The notes: generated by a model from the letters alone, not told the origin. DNA of 64,000 nt from Chlorops oryzae (GCA_020466095.1 CM035807.1:53696878-53760877); one strand, 5' to 3'. Positions 19,711 to 30,079 are shown, counted from the stretch's first letter. Made by a program: numbers and translations.

Positions 19711-22397
19711 TGGATTGCACCTGCTGCTGTAGAACGATTTATAATTGCTGGCCGGTCATTTCTTTTCAATCTCGAAGAGAACGATGTGTTCGATAATCCA
19801 CGGGCAAGTGGATTTACATGTCTGCGCAATTTATTGAAGTATTTCTCTTTGATATTGGTGAACTCTGTTTTAACCAGTTCTACGTTGAGCTCTTTATGGA
19901 TCCGTTCATTCGAAACAAACCAAGGAGCTCCTGTTATAGTCCTTAGGATCTTGGACTGTGCTCTTTGCAGGATTTCTATATTCGAAGAGCTGGCATTTCC
20001 ATACAATTGTAAGCCATACGTCCATATTGGTTTTATAACTTGGTTGTATAGAAGGATTTTATATTCAAGCTTTAGAGAAGAGCGGCTATTTATTAACCAG
20101 TGCAGGCTGTTGGCTTTAAGCTTCATTTGGGTTCTCTTGGCTTCAATATGCTTACGCCATGTCAGTCTTTTGTCCAAATGAATACCGAGATATGTGACTT
20201 CCTCACATTGTGGGATGCGTACATTATTAAGGAAAATGTCTGGAGAAGCTTTTCTATTGAGCGTGAAATTAATGTGTTGACATTTAGGCTCATTAATTTT
20301 GATTCGCCATTTAGATAACCAGCTTTGGATTTCGCTCAAGTGATCTTGGAGCTGAGAAGTTGCGATACTTATGTCCTTGTGCCGACTAAGTACCGCTGTG
20401 TCATCAGCAAATGTTGAAATCAATATTCTATCGTTATTTGGAATATCTGCTGTGTATATAAGGTAAAGAAAAGGCCCAACAACACTCCCTTGGGGGACTC
20501 CCGCGTTTATTTGAAAGGTTTTTGTAATAAATGAGTTATGTCTTACTTGAAACGTTCTATGTTTTAAGTATGACTCAAAGATCGCGTGAAAATTGAAGGG
20601 AAGTAATCTTCTGATTTTGTATAGCAGTCCGTCATGCCAAACTTTATCGAACGCTTGTTGCACATCAAGGAATACTGCAGAGCAGTACTCCCGATTTTCA
20701 TAGGCAAGTCTTATTTCATTTGTAATCCGATTTACCTGTTCAATAGTACCGTGTTGTTTTCTAAACCCGAATTGATGTGGAGGGATAATGTTCTGCTCTT
20801 GCAGATAAGGTGTTAATTTAGCTATGAGTAACTTTTCGAATAACTTTGAGAGACAAGGCAGGAGGCTAATTGGCCTATAAGAGGATGTTTGGGTAGGATC
20901 TTTTCCTGGCTTAGGCACCATTTTAATAACCGACCGTTTCCAATCTTTTGGGAAGTAGCTGAACTCAATAATTGCATTAAATAAGACTGTTAAAAACTGT
21001 ACTGCTACTAATGGTATATTTTTTAACATTTTTGGAGTGACAAGATCATGTCCCGGGGCTTTTTTGCAGACAAGTTCATTTTTTATGATACCGACAATTT
21101 CTTTTGAACTGATTTGTATGGAAATTCTACGAGTGTTTTCGGACAAAGTTGGGAGAACATGCTCAGCAGTGCTCGGATTCGGTTGGAATACCTTATTGAG
21201 GTGCAAAACAAAAACCATAGCTTTCTCTTCATCTGAGCGCGCCCATCCACTGTTGAGACACCGAACGGGTGTTTCACTCTGTACTGGGGTCTTCATAGAG
21301 CGGCTTGCCAGCCACAAGGAACTACGATTTGAGCCTCTGGGCGTAAGGTTCTCGACAAAGTTGCGCGTTTTACATTCTTTCTCCCTATTTAAACTTGCTC
21401 TTAGCTTTTTTTCTACTTCTTTTAGCTTGTTTTTGGCCAACGGAGAACGGACCCGCTGCCATTCGTGCCTGAATCTTCGTTTTTCTGCGACGAGATTTTC
21501 AATTTCCCTATTAGAGAAGGCGTGTTTTGTTCTATATTTAGTATGAGGAGTCGATTTTTGCGCTGCTGATGCCAAATAAGAGTTAAAAACAGTTACGGCA
21601 TCATCAATATGATCAATGCATTCAATTTTATAGTTAGTATGAATATGCGCACTTATGTGCTTTTTGTATTTTAACCAATTTGTGCCTGCATCTGTTAAGC
21701 TGGGTGGGCGTTTTACTGGTTCCGGATATTTGTTCAAAACGAATACAACTGGGGAATGATCTGAGGAGAGGTCGGTTGTTGCTTTTGCAGAAATAAGCTC
21801 TCTTGCAATACCTTTAGTTATTCCGAAATCTAAGAGGTCTGGAATTTTTTGGAGATCTGTTGGCCAATAAGTTGGCTGTTTTGGAGATACAAAGTCTAGA
21901 GAATTGTTTTTATTGATAATAGCCTTGTATAATTGCTGACCCTTAGGATTGCACGTTCTGGAACCCCAGAATATGTGCTTTGCATTATAGTCTCCTGCTG
22001 CTAGGAACTTATCACCTAATGTCTTAAAGAAGTCTAAGAACATTTTTTCGGTTATGCTAAAACGAGGTGGGCAATAAATCGCCGATAAAAACAGATTTTT
22101 ACCTCTCACTATTACGCAAAGCGTTGTTGCCTGAAGGAAATCATAACTGTAAGAATCTAGAATAAAATGTTGTATTCTTCTACGAATAAGTATACCCGTG
22201 CCTCCATGCGCCTTGCCATCTGGGTGGTTGGTTTGATAAAATATATACCCGGGGATTGAGAAGAAATTTTTGTTTGTTAAATGTGTTTCAGAGAGAAGCA
22301 TAACGTCAACTTCTTCCTGATTTAAGAAATTCTGAATTTCTAGCTTATGCTTGGATAACCCGTTCGAATTCCAGGCACAAATTTTTAGGAAATTCAT
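19698..22397 (-). CDS. Jockey ORF2: endonuclease and reverse transcriptase
   Basis: 899 residues, close to the usual length for Jockey ORF2. The N-terminal AP-type endonuclease shows WNSNGLSKHK, LLSETH (residue 36), AAGDYNAKH (about 134) and SDHSP (about 212). The reverse transcriptase shows YRPISLLPCLSKLFEKLL (about 507), QFGFRKQHGT, VFLDVQQAFDKVWHDG, AGVPQGSVVGP and catalytic FADD at 663-666. The protein would nick chromosomal DNA and copy the element RNA at the break. The start ATG (22397-22395) overlaps the ORF1 stop as ATGA, suggesting termination-reinitiation. No internal stop is present. The C-terminus ends in the 74-bp repeat. Confidence 0.88.
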   Translation of the reverse strand: MNFLKICAWNSNGLSKHKLEIQNFLNQEEVDVMLLSETHLTNKNFFSIPGYIFYQTNHPDGKAHGGTGILIRRRIQHFILDSYSYDFLQATTLCVIVRGKNLFLSAIYCPPRFSITEKMFLDFFKTLGDKFLAAGDYNAKHIFWGSRTCNPKGQQLYKAIINKNNSLDFVSPKQPTYWPTDLQKIPDLLDFGITKGIARELISAKATTDLSSDHSPVVFVLNKYPEPVKRPPSLTDAGTNWLKYKKHISAHIHTNYKIECIDHIDDAVTVFNSYLASAAQKSTPHTKYRTKHAFSNREIENLVAEKRRFRHEWQRVRSPLAKNKLKEVEKKLRASLNREKECKTRNFVENLTPRGSNRSSLWLASRSMKTPVQSETPVRCLNSGWARSDEEKAMVFVLHLNKVFQPNPSTAEHVLPTLSENTRRISIQISSKEIVGIIKNELVCKKAPGHDLVTPKMLKNIPLVAVQFLTVLFNAIIEFSYFPKDWKRSVIKMVPKPGKDPTQTSSYRPISLLPCLSKLFEKLLIAKLTPYLQEQNIIPPHQFGFRKQHGTIEQVNRITNEIRLAYENREYCSAVFLDVQQAFDKVWHDGLLYKIRRLLPFNFHAIFESYLKHRTFQVRHNSFITKTFQINAGVPQGSVVGPFLYLIYTADIPNNDRILISTFADDTAVLSRHKDISIATSQLQDHLSEIQSWLSKWRIKINEPKCQHINFTLNRKASPDIFLNNVRIPQCEEVTYLGIHLDKRLTWRKHIEAKRTQMKLKANSLHWLINSRSSLKLEYKILLYNQVIKPIWTYGLQLYGNASSSNIEILQRAQSKILRTITGAPWFVSNERIHKELNVELVKTEFTNIKEKYFNKLRRHVNPLARGLSNTSFSSRLKRNDRPAIINRSTAAGAIHAHP

Positions 22398-23965
22398 ATT
22401 TTAGCCAAAAGTGCTGTCATTAATTGTGTTTGCATTTGCACAATTCTGTCGAGTGAGCTTTGCATTGTTTGCATAAATTGGGACAAACTTTGAGTTAGAG
22501 TAGATATCATTATCTCAAGACTACTGTTGTTGTTAGTAGGAGCACTAATAGGGGTCGCGGGTTTAAGTGCATTTGCATAAGAAACTCCTGGAGTTACGGG
22601 GTTCAAATTAAGGTTGTGAGAGGAGAATGGTACCGAAACAGTAATATTTTTTGTAGGATTACGAGCTGATTCCTTTTTAATGTTGATTCGTTTTTTCAGA
22701 TCTTGATAAACTAGACAACCTCTGAAATTTGCAGAATGATTTCCATCGCAGTTACTACATTTAAGTAAATTGCGATCATTTTTTGATTTTTTATCACAGA
22801 CTGAGCTGTGATGAAGCTCGCCACATATTACACACACGGTGCGCAATGTGCAATACGATTTTGTGTGTCCAAATTCTTGACAGTTGGCACATTGTATGGG
22901 ACCATTTCTTTTATGTGGCTCTTCTACCGTTATTTTACGATGCAACAGGAATTGCAAATTGTATATCGGATGGATTTCGTTTTTTTTAAGCTTTAAGTTG
23001 TCCGGCACCAGATCAACTTTAAACATAGGCTGAGGAATTTTAGCTTTGTTAAATATATTTATAACCGATCTTGCGTGAAAACCATTCTCTTCTAGCGCAC
23101 TCTTTATTTCGTTTGTGTCAACATCTGCTTCAATACCTTTGATCACCACTGTAATACCTTTGCTACTCTTTAGCTGGTATGTGTAAAAATTTTTATTCGC
23201 TCCTTCAAACTCTTTTACAACTTTTCGGTAACTGTCTTCCGTGTTTGTTTGAATTTTAGTTTCATGGATATTACCCCTAGTTAAGGGAACTACGTAAAAG
23301 TTGCTATTTCCTAATAAATTAGCTAGTTTGGCAACAAGTGCATTCGAGCTCCGCTCGCGCAAATAGATTGGGGGCGGTTTAAATACTTTTTTTGGTTGAT
23401 TTTCTGTTGAATTTTCATCAGAAATTGCAGCAAGTGGAGCGAACCGATTACCAATTAGTGTTTCTTGAGAAGCAGGAGCTTCCATTTTATTAAGTTTGGC
23501 CCTGTTGTCATTTTTTCCGGAAGGGCTTCTTTTCCTCTTCGTGATATTAATATAACGGTGCATACCGATTAGCACCGCCTGCTGCTTGTTTTGCTCTTTA
23601 TTCATTTCAGCAACTATTGGACTTTGTTTGGACGAATTAAGTTCAATTACATCTCTAGAAAGAGCTTCCAAAGGGGAATTTGGTAAAATACTCTTAGGAG
23701 TGTTGTTAGGGCTAGTTTTCTTAACGCTTAGAGAGATTATTCCACTGGTAGAGTTCGATCTCTTTCTTTCGAACTGGATTTTAATATTTTTGAATTGGCT
23801 TATACCTGGCTGTTCACTTGTAGACTGGTCCAGATTGTCACCATTTTGTGTAATTTCCCTACTGGGAATTAGTAAATTTTCCCTACCGGGATGTTGATAA
23901 AGCCCAGCTTTTAACTGGTTCGTGTCGCAGCTATTGGATGGTGGACTGTGTCCGATTGGCATCAC
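22394..23965 (-). CDS. Jockey ORF1: Gag-like RNA-binding protein
   Basis: 523 residues. The central part fits a PRE_C2HC-like region. It is followed by three zinc knuckles around residues 355-425: CANCQEFGHTKSYC, CVICGELHHSSVC and CSNCDGNHSANFRGC. Such proteins coat the element RNA and carry it to the nucleus. The N-terminus is polar with Ser/Thr/Asn-rich stretches; the C-terminal end (ISTLTQSLSQFMQTMQSS) looks like an amphipathic helix. Two Met codons open the frame; I chose the first. The frame is unbroken. Confidence 0.82.
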   Translation of the reverse strand: MMPIGHSPPSNSCDTNQLKAGLYQHPGRENLLIPSREITQNGDNLDQSTSEQPGISQFKNIKIQFERKRSNSTSGIISLSVKKTSPNNTPKSILPNSPLEALSRDVIELNSSKQSPIVAEMNKEQNKQQAVLIGMHRYINITKRKRSPSGKNDNRAKLNKMEAPASQETLIGNRFAPLAAISDENSTENQPKKVFKPPPIYLRERSSNALVAKLANLLGNSNFYVVPLTRGNIHETKIQTNTEDSYRKVVKEFEGANKNFYTYQLKSSKGITVVIKGIEADVDTNEIKSALEENGFHARSVINIFNKAKIPQPMFKVDLVPDNLKLKKNEIHPIYNLQFLLHRKITVEEPHKRNGPIQCANCQEFGHTKSYCTLRTVCVICGELHHSSVCDKKSKNDRNLLKCSNCDGNHSANFRGCLVYQDLKKRINIKKESARNPTKNITVSVPFSSHNLNLNPVTPGVSYANALKPATPISAPTNNNSSLEIMISTLTQSLSQFMQTMQSSLDRIVQMQTQLMTALLAKI

Positions 23966-24420
23966 TTTCGGGCAGAGCAGCTAGCTGCTGCAGCAGCTGC
24001 AGAGACCGAGTGTCTCTTTCTGTCGTTCCTAGAAGTTTGACGACAACAAATAATATACGAATGTCCGTATGTATATTCACTATACTTATCTTTATTTTGT
24101 GTTTCAAACACACAATTTACTGGTGGAGCGGCACAAAAACACTGCAGTCCTCCTTGGAGAATACTTTTGAGCTTTGCTCAAATTAATGCAGGTTGCTCAT
24201 AATTTACTTTTTGTTTTTATTTATTATTTTTTACGGAGCGCGAAACTATATACGTCAGTCTTCGACAAGGGTTGCCAGCCTGAGCACTTAAATTCGAATG
24301 AGAAAAATCCAAGCACTGCACTTCCAATGTCCGTTAGAACTTTGAACGGCACTGGAAGGCTCACACCGCGTGCACTGGAATGGGCTCTGGATGGATTTTT
24401 TCTCCCAGAAGCCAGGACTC
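23966..24420 (-). other. Jockey 5' UTR and BEL3 leader, boundary unclear
   Basis: Right of ORF1 comes the LINE 5' untranslated region; by about 24180-24290 the sequence is probably BEL3 leader. No ORF is supported. Confidence 0.45.
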
Positions 24421-24438
24421 CTGGACACAGGATCGCCA
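24421..24438 (-). promoter_or_regulatory. BEL3 primer-binding site, tRNA-Arg type
   Basis: On the minus strand TGGCGATCCTGTGTCCAG lies six bases from the LTR end. It matches the complement of the 3' end of insect tRNA-Arg(ACG) (…CTCCTGGCAGGATCGCCA, from general knowledge) apart from a small insertion. The next bases, gagtcctgg, extend the resemblance into the T arm. Confidence 0.55.
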
Positions 24439-24443
24439 ATGTT

Positions 24444-24935
24444 TGGGCCCGTAAAGAATTAGTGGTCTTGCGACCCAAATGGGGCAAAGAAAAATCGTAT
24501 GTAGATGAAACAAAAGCTCGTACCTTGACTTGTGGCGTCGGACGCATTGGTGTCGTGGTTCTGTCGTGACGGTTGCTGCTGCTGTTGTGGTTGGCGTTGT
24601 TTCTGCGTTGATTGCTGTTTGTTTCGTGGGTTTTAAGAGAGTCCCGTGGCAAATTTACCGAAGATTATTGGAGAAAAAAAAGGTGTCACGAACGCGGCCC
24701 GCACTTCACAATACACTTCACTGACTCGTATTTTAAATTGGAACGTGGTAGAAAATTCCGGACGGGTTTCACTTGCAACTGTTCTTTTGGAATCATATTT
24801 AAAATCCACCGGTGTTGCCAGTCAAGCCCGGCGGGAAAAGTGGCTAGCAGCTGTGCTTGAAGTGCTGCCCTCCTTTTTCCCGTTTTTTCGCCGTTGGTGG
24901 TATTTAGCTGCGTAGCGACAGCGGCAAAAACGGAC
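24444..24935 (-). repeat. BEL3 5' LTR, truncated
   Basis: Homologous to 16296-16834 from tgggcccgtaaagaatta onward but stops at aaaacggaca, lacking the last 30 or so bases. It adjoins the tRNA-Arg-type primer site, which identifies it as the 5' LTR. The right part of it (from 24766) is included in the tandem duplication and appears again at 30090-30259. Confidence 0.7.
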
Positions 24936-25496
24936 AGTAACAATCAACACTAAAAGTTTTTTTTCTCTTTTGTTCTTTTTTGACTTACATACATTCCGTT
25001 CCTTTTCGTCTTGGGTGCTCCAACCGGTTAAGGCCTTTGCAGTAATGGTGCAGTGGAAACTCCTCGAAAATGGCTGGTAAAAAGATAAAAAATATGTAAT
25101 GCTTTCTTCTTTCCTCAACATAAGACTTAAAATGAGATCGTGAAACGTAAATTAGAACAGTATTACTACGCTGGCGGCGCTTAAAGTAAATTCGTTACTC
25201 TTTCTCTTTTCTCCTATTTTTTTCTCTCGCCTTTTTCCTTTATGTCTATTTTCTTTACACTTCTTTTTCCTTCCCGTTTTCAAAAGCAAATTGAAAAGTA
25301 AAGGAAAGAAAGGGCCGCTACTTCCGCGTGGCAATGACGGCAACGGTAATTGCTCACAATTACAACAACAAAGAGTTATGTTGTCTGCTTGAGATTCCAA
25401 TCGGATACCGCCGAAGTCCTGGACACGTGGCCTCCCTTTTTAACGGAAGCGCCAGTCTCTCATTAAAAATTCCAAGATCTCCCAAAATTTTCTGCT
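24936..25496. other. Non-coding stretch between BEL3 LTR and copia
   Basis: Pyrimidine-rich sequence (tttctctcgcctttttcc and similar) without a supported gene. It is present in both duplication units. Confidence 0.4.
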
Positions 25497-25653
25497 GGTA
25501 AGAATATGGTAACCCTAAAGTAATGGCGACCCGTCTGCTATTTGTCATTTACCTTTTCTCTTAGTCATTCTGTTCTAATAAATGCATTGAAGCGAAAAGT
25601 TTGTGCGTTCTCTCTCACATTGTTCACGCTGATTTAACCTTGCTTTGCTAACG
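25497..25653 (+). repeat. Copia copy 1, 5' LTR
   Basis: Matches 29611-29767 over its full length, with scattered changes such as cgacccgtctg for caacccatctg. It ends gctttgctaacg where the 3' copy has gctttgctaaca. Confidence 0.75.
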
Positions 25654-25655
25654 AA

Positions 25656-25670
25656 GGTTATGTGACCAGC
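25656..25670 (+). promoter_or_regulatory. Copia primer-binding site, internal tRNA-iMet type
   Basis: ggttatgtgaccagc lies two bases after the 5' LTR. It resembles the Drosophila copia primer site, which pairs with an internal part of initiator tRNA-Met (ggttatgggcccagc), with two changes. The second copy has lost one g here (aagttatg). Confidence 0.6.
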
Positions 25671-25790
25671 GCCCACGTGTGTTCAGAACGAGACGAAAGA
25701 TAGTGAGTCGATATTAACTCGCGTTAGTCGCGGTTAATGAATATTTCTTAATTTCGTGGGTCGAAAACGAAAATAAAATATCGGTTTATC

Positions 25791-26006
25791 ATGAGCAATA
25801 GTGCCATGCAGCTGGATAAGCTAAATAGTGAAAATTATTCTACATGGGCTATACAGATGAAAAGCTGCCTCATCACTCAGGATTTATGGACAACCATAAG
25901 CTCATCTTTCCCAGCGGCGGAGGGAGATGAGAGAAGGAGGTGGTTAGCAACTGATCAAAAAGCCAGCCAGAAAGGTCAATCTTTTCAAGAAATAAGTAAG
26001 ATTTAA
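25791..26006 (+). pseudogene. Copia Gag N-terminus, copy 1
   Basis: Starts MSNSAMQLDKLNSENYSTW, the usual opening of copia Gag, with the IQMKSCLITQDLW block after it. The frame ends at 26004. Downstream Gag sequence (SIVDNLSEIDVKVPRDFLSI, then LPDELESFVVAIESRDD) continues in another frame with two stops near 26180, so Gag cannot be made whole. Confidence 0.75.
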
Positions 26007-26271
26007 GCTCAATATCGCTGAAAAACTTTAGCCACAAATACATGAGTTTTGCTCAATAGTGGACAATTTGAGTGAAATCGACGTCAAAGTCCCGAGGGAC
26101 TTCCTTTCAATTTTGTTTTTGTGCAGCCTACCGGATGAATTAGAGAGCTTTGTTGTTGCAATCGAGAGCAGAGACGACTAACCTTAGCTTGAAAAACTCA
26201 AAATCAAAGTACTCGAAGAAGAAAAAAGAAGAGTCGACAAAAATGACTCAAACAGTGAGAAGGTTCTAACA

Positions 26272-27222
26272 ATGAAAAATAAAAATGGGAAAGGCAATAA
26301 AAAGCAACAGCATTCACAACAACAACAATCCCATGACAGCGAGGGAAATCTTAGCAAGAAGAAGTGTTATGCATGCGGGAAGAGAGGTCACATCCGATCT
26401 GAGTGCAGAAAAACGAAAGATCAGTCAGCTGCAGTCTTTTTGAGCGTGGTAGATTTGCATCAAGAAACGAAAAGTGGAGAACAAACGAAGGTATGGATGT
26501 TGGACAGCGGAGCTTCGTCTCATATGTGCCCGTATGAGTGGTTTTTTAGTGAGCTTAAAGAACAATCACAAAAAGTATACCTGGCTTCGGGGAAAGAAGT
26601 AAAAGCGACGGGAAGTGGTTCAATAAAATTAAAATCAAGTAACACAGACATAATTTTAAATAACGTGCTTTACATACCCGAATTACAAACAAAAATTTTA
26701 TCGTTAAGTAAAGTTATAAAAAACGGGAATAAAGTGTATTTTGACGAATCAAAAACCGAAGTAAAAACAAAAGACAATAAAACAATTTTCGGTGCCAACG
26801 TAGATAACGGCGTTTTTTATACTTATCTAGATAACACAACCAGCGAAGAACGGGTAATGGCAATTAAAGAAAGTGAGGTATATCAGAGGCACCAGAGGTT
26901 CGGTCATTTATATTACACAGATTTGGTGACATTAGCAAAAAATGGTATAGTGCGTGGCCTTGATATGCATACGGAAAAATTGCCTGAGAATATTAAGTGT
27001 AAAACTTGCGCAGTTTGCAAAATAAATCGAAAATCGTTTCTAAATAATTCGGGTGTTGGTAGTAAAAAACCACTTGAAATCATCCATAGTGACATTTGCG
27101 GTCCAATGCGTGTAACGTCACAAGGTGGTGCCAAATATTTTATAACCTTCATCGATGATTTTTCGCAATACGTATATGTTGATTTTCTAAAACAAAAATC
27201 GGACGCATTTAAAACATTTTAA
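26272..27222 (+). pseudogene. Copia Gag knuckle, protease and integrase N-terminus, copy 1
   Basis: Open for 316 codons. A zinc knuckle CYACGKRGHIRSEC lies at residues 32-45, the protease active site MLDSGASSHMC at about 77, the GAG-pre-integrase block HQRFGHL at about 207, a CAVCKINRKSF zinc region, and the first integrase aspartate in IHSDICGPM. A TAA at 27220 ends the frame. The next 600 bases continue in the same or nearby frames (LRTDNGLEYVNSEF keeps the second Asp). But about 45 residues with the QNGVAER-type block and the catalytic Glu are missing between GIVHD and AEAVSMAAYIRN near 27345. Confidence 0.8.
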
Positions 27223-27828
27223 ACGTTTTCAAATAATGTTGAAAGGCAAACGGGACTAATAGTCAAAAAATTAAGAACCGACAATGGCTTAGAGTATGTG
27301 AACTCGGAATTCAAAAGCTATTTTAACAATAAAGGAATCGTGCACGATATTGGCAGAAGCAGTCAGCATGGCAGCGTACATTCGAAATCGTTCGTGCACA
27401 AAAGCTTTGAAAAATAAAACGCCATTTGAATGTTGGATCGGAAAAAAGCCAAGTGTCAAACATTTGAAAACCTTTGGATGTGAAGCTGTAGCGCTTGATA
27501 AGCGATATAAAAAAATCAAAATTTGAAGCCAAAGGTGTGAAATTGGTGTTTGTCGGTTATGCTTCGAATACGAAAGGCTATAGACTGTTTAATCTAAAAG
27601 AAAGAAAAATCGTGATCGCCAGAGACATTATATTTTGATAAAACTGAAAAGTCATGGGAACAAGAAAACAATAACATCGTAGAGATTGATTTTGACATAA
27701 AAGAAAATGAGAATCAAAACAAGGAAAATGTTAATGAAAATGAAGAGGATGACAGAGTTCAAGCTGCGAGTGGTAATGAAAATGAGAACGAAAGCGAATA
27801 CGAAGATATAGAGACTATTGCAAGCAGA
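27223..27828 (+). pseudogene. Copia integrase C-terminal region, copy 1, broken
   Basis: Pieces TPFECWIGKKPSVKHLKTFG and VFVGYASNTKGYRLFNL are the typical end of copia integrase, but they lie in different frames separated by stops and the deletion described for the previous feature. An acidic Asn/Glu-rich linker (27700-27800) leads to the reverse transcriptase. Confidence 0.7.
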
Positions 27829-29457
27829 GTGTTAGCGCGGAAAAAACTCAATCTGTCGCATTCGGGTAAAGTCGGTAAACCAAAAAGGTCGGTTAAATAT
27901 ACAAAACATTACGTACACGCGGTAGTTGAAAACCCTATGTCGGTAACAGACGCATACAACTCATCAAACAGTCGCGAGTGGAAAAATGCTATGCTGGCGG
28001 AATATAATTCCTTAATAAAAAATAACACATGGACACTAGTAAGCTGTCCGGAAAATAAAAATATTGTCGGCTCGAAATGGGTATTTACTACCAAATATAA
28101 TCCGGACGGAACCAGCGACATATATAAAGCTCGTTTGGTGGCGCAGGGATGCACACAGGTAGCTGGCATCGAATACACTGACACATTTGCACCAGTCGTA
28201 AGGCATTCCACCATACGTCTTATTTTGTCTTTGGCTGTAAATTATAAACTACTGCTGAACCACATCGATATTGTTTCCGCGTAACTAAACGGTGATCTTG
28301 AGGAGGATGTCTACATGCGGCAGCCTGAAGGTTTTATTGATGAAAATCAGCCGGAAAAGGTTTGCAAGCTTAACAAATCCTTGTATGGGCTAAAACAAGC
28401 TGGAAAGAATCGGAATAACAAAGTGAACTTTATATTGAATAAAATCGGCTTTCAACGGTGTAAAGCAGATAATTGTGTCTACACGATGATAACAAACAAC
28501 GACATAAACATAATATCGGTGTATGTGAACGACATTATATTGGCGTGTTCATCTGAAAGAACCATGAAGTTTATCGTCGAGAAGCTACAGTCACATGTAG
28601 AAGCAGTTGACAGGGGGCCAATAAAATATTACTTGGGGATGGAAATTTGTCCTGAAGGCTTGCGGGATGCACTGTCGATACATCAACATCGCTATGTGAT
28701 AGAATTGCTTAGAAAATGGAACATGGAAGAATGCAAAGGCGCGTCAACTCCATTTGCAAGCGGCACAGTATAACAGTATAACGATATAACAGACTACCAA
28801 TCACTTATCGGCGGTCTTACGTATTTAGCGACAGTATCAAGGCCGAACATTGCGCTTACAGTATCAAAGCTGGCACAAATTCATAGTCATTCACACAAAC
28901 AACATTTTTTGGCAGCAAAACGAGTGCTTAGATACCTTAAGGCTAAGCCTCGGGGTACGTTGTCTTATAATCGCAACAACCATAGTATTATATGTTTTAC
29001 AGATGCGGATTGGGGTTCCGATACTACAGACCGGAAATCGTTCAGTGGCTTTGCTTTGTTCGTGGACGACAACCTGATTGCCTGGGAGTTTAAAAAGCAA
29101 AAGGTGGTCGCATTAAGCACAATGGAGGCCGAATATATTGCCATGTGTTCTGGAGCGAAAGAGGTATCATTTCACAGAAATCTGCTGCTTGAAATGGCTT
29201 TCAAAGATTGCATCGAAAAGTCGACAACAATAATGTGCGACAACCAAAGTGCACAGTTTTCTGTGAAGAATCCCACTGTGGACAAGCGAAGTAAACACAT
29301 CGACACTCGCTTCCATTATCTTCGGGACAAATATCTTGAAAAGGAAATCGATATCGAATACATAAAATCGGAGGATAATGTAGCGGACATACTCACCAAA
29401 AATGTAGCCAAGGACCGGCATGAGTACTTGATTGAAGCGGTGAAACTGAAGTTTTGA
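27829..29457 (+). pseudogene. Copia reverse transcriptase and RNase H, copy 1
   Basis: Three open pieces in one frame (27829-28284, 28315-28773, 28909-29457) divided by TAA stops at 28282 and 28771. Reverse transcriptase blocks are WKNAMLAEYNSLIKNNTW, GSKWVFTTKYNPDG, YKARLVAQGC, LYGLKQAGKN and the catalytic VYVNDIILAC, where the family has YVDD: the first catalytic Asp is Asn. RNase H blocks are FTDADWGSD, LSTMEAEYIA and DNQSAQ, ending in SEDNVADILTKN. Both copies of the element share all these lesions. Confidence 0.8.
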
Positions 29458-29610
29458 ATTTGATTAACTTCCTGAATTGAAACTGTAATTTTTTGAATTG
29501 TATAGATTCAACTGAAATTTTTTTATTATGATTTTGGATTGTATAAGTTGCATACTGAATTTACGTTGTAATATTAGCGATATATATAGCAATTGGGTTG
29601 AAGCGGAAAA

Positions 29611-29767
29611 TGTAAGAATATGGTAACCCTTAAGTAATGGCAACCCATCTGCTATCTGTCATTTACCTTTTCTCTTAGTCAGTCAGTTCTAATAAACGCA
29701 TTGAAGCGAAAAGTTTGTGCGTTCTATCTCACATTGTTCACGCTGATTTAACCTTGCTTTGCTAACA
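29611..29767 (+). repeat. Copia copy 1, 3' LTR
   Basis: Starts tgtaagaatatggtaaccc and ends gctttgctaaca, so it has the TG...CA ends expected of an LTR. Copy of 25497-25653. Confidence 0.78.
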
Positions 29768-30079
29768 AGCTTTATTGGTTACTCTCGCTCTCATTATTGG
29801 GTTTTTTTTTTCGTTAAGATTTTAAGCATAAATCTTTCTTTTGTGCTACTTTTCTTTAATTATTAATAACCCAAGCTTGCCTATTGATCATTTCTTAGCA
29901 GCACAGTACACAACCTTCGGATAAGAAAACGAGCCCACTACCACTAGACTGCCGACAGGCTTAAATTATTAAATCTTATAATAAAATATGAAAATGAATA
30001 TTTTTTTATTCGGCCTAATCTATTAATTCATAGCATATTGAGCTCAATTAATTGAGAAAAGTTCGCCAAATAGCTCATT
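29768..30079 (-). repeat. AT-rich repeat with degenerate tRNA-like part
   Basis: The reverse complement of about 29865-30079 is similar to 36845-37060. Both have agctatttggcg, then ttatattttattataag, then a tRNA-like box (gtcggcagtctagtggta here). The B-box region is no longer recognisable in this copy. Confidence 0.6.

Larger units (their letters stand above)
19147..24120 (-). mobile_element. Jockey-clade LINE, full length, apparently intact
   Basis: Non-LTR retrotransposon on the minus strand with two complete ORFs: ORF1 (23965-22394) and ORF2 (22397-19698). A 3' region with a 74-bp tandem repeat follows, then a poly(A) tail, seen as the T run at 19149-19170. ORF1 has Gag-like zinc knuckles; ORF2 has endonuclease and reverse transcriptase. 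This order and the ATGA overlap of the two ORFs are typical of the Jockey group. The 5' end is only approximate and I could not find a target-site duplication. It lies inside BEL3 and is therefore younger than it. Confidence 0.85.
16296..24935 (-). mobile_element. BEL/Pao element BEL3, pol deleted, split by Jockey LINE
   Basis: Minus-strand BEL element inferred from its parts: 3' LTR (16296-16834), protease and Gag pieces (16983-18500), then, beyond an inserted Jockey LINE, leader, primer site and truncated 5' LTR (24421-24935). No reverse transcriptase, RNase H or integrase lies between the protease and the 3' LTR, so pol was lost. That all pieces come from one insertion is an inference from orientation, order and shared LTR sequence. 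Confidence 0.6.
25497..29767 (+). mobile_element. Copia LTR retrotransposon, copy 1, inactive
   Basis: Two direct repeats of 157 bases (25497-25653 and 29611-29767) flank a plus-strand Gag-protease-integrase-reverse transcriptase-RNase H region, the order that defines Ty1/copia elements. The LTRs differ at roughly ten positions, showing an old insertion. Several stops, an integrase deletion and a changed catalytic residue make it non-functional. I could not see a target-site duplication. Confidence 0.85.
24766..30079. repeat. Tandem 5.3-kb duplication, unit 1
   Basis: Sequence from gtttcacttgcaactg to ccaaatagctcatt recurs from 30090 with an offset of 5324, then 5323 after a one-base deletion near 30980. 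The two units differ at only a small number of sites by eye. Unit 1 begins inside the BEL3 LTR and ends in AT-rich DNA beyond a copia element. Confidence 0.88.
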
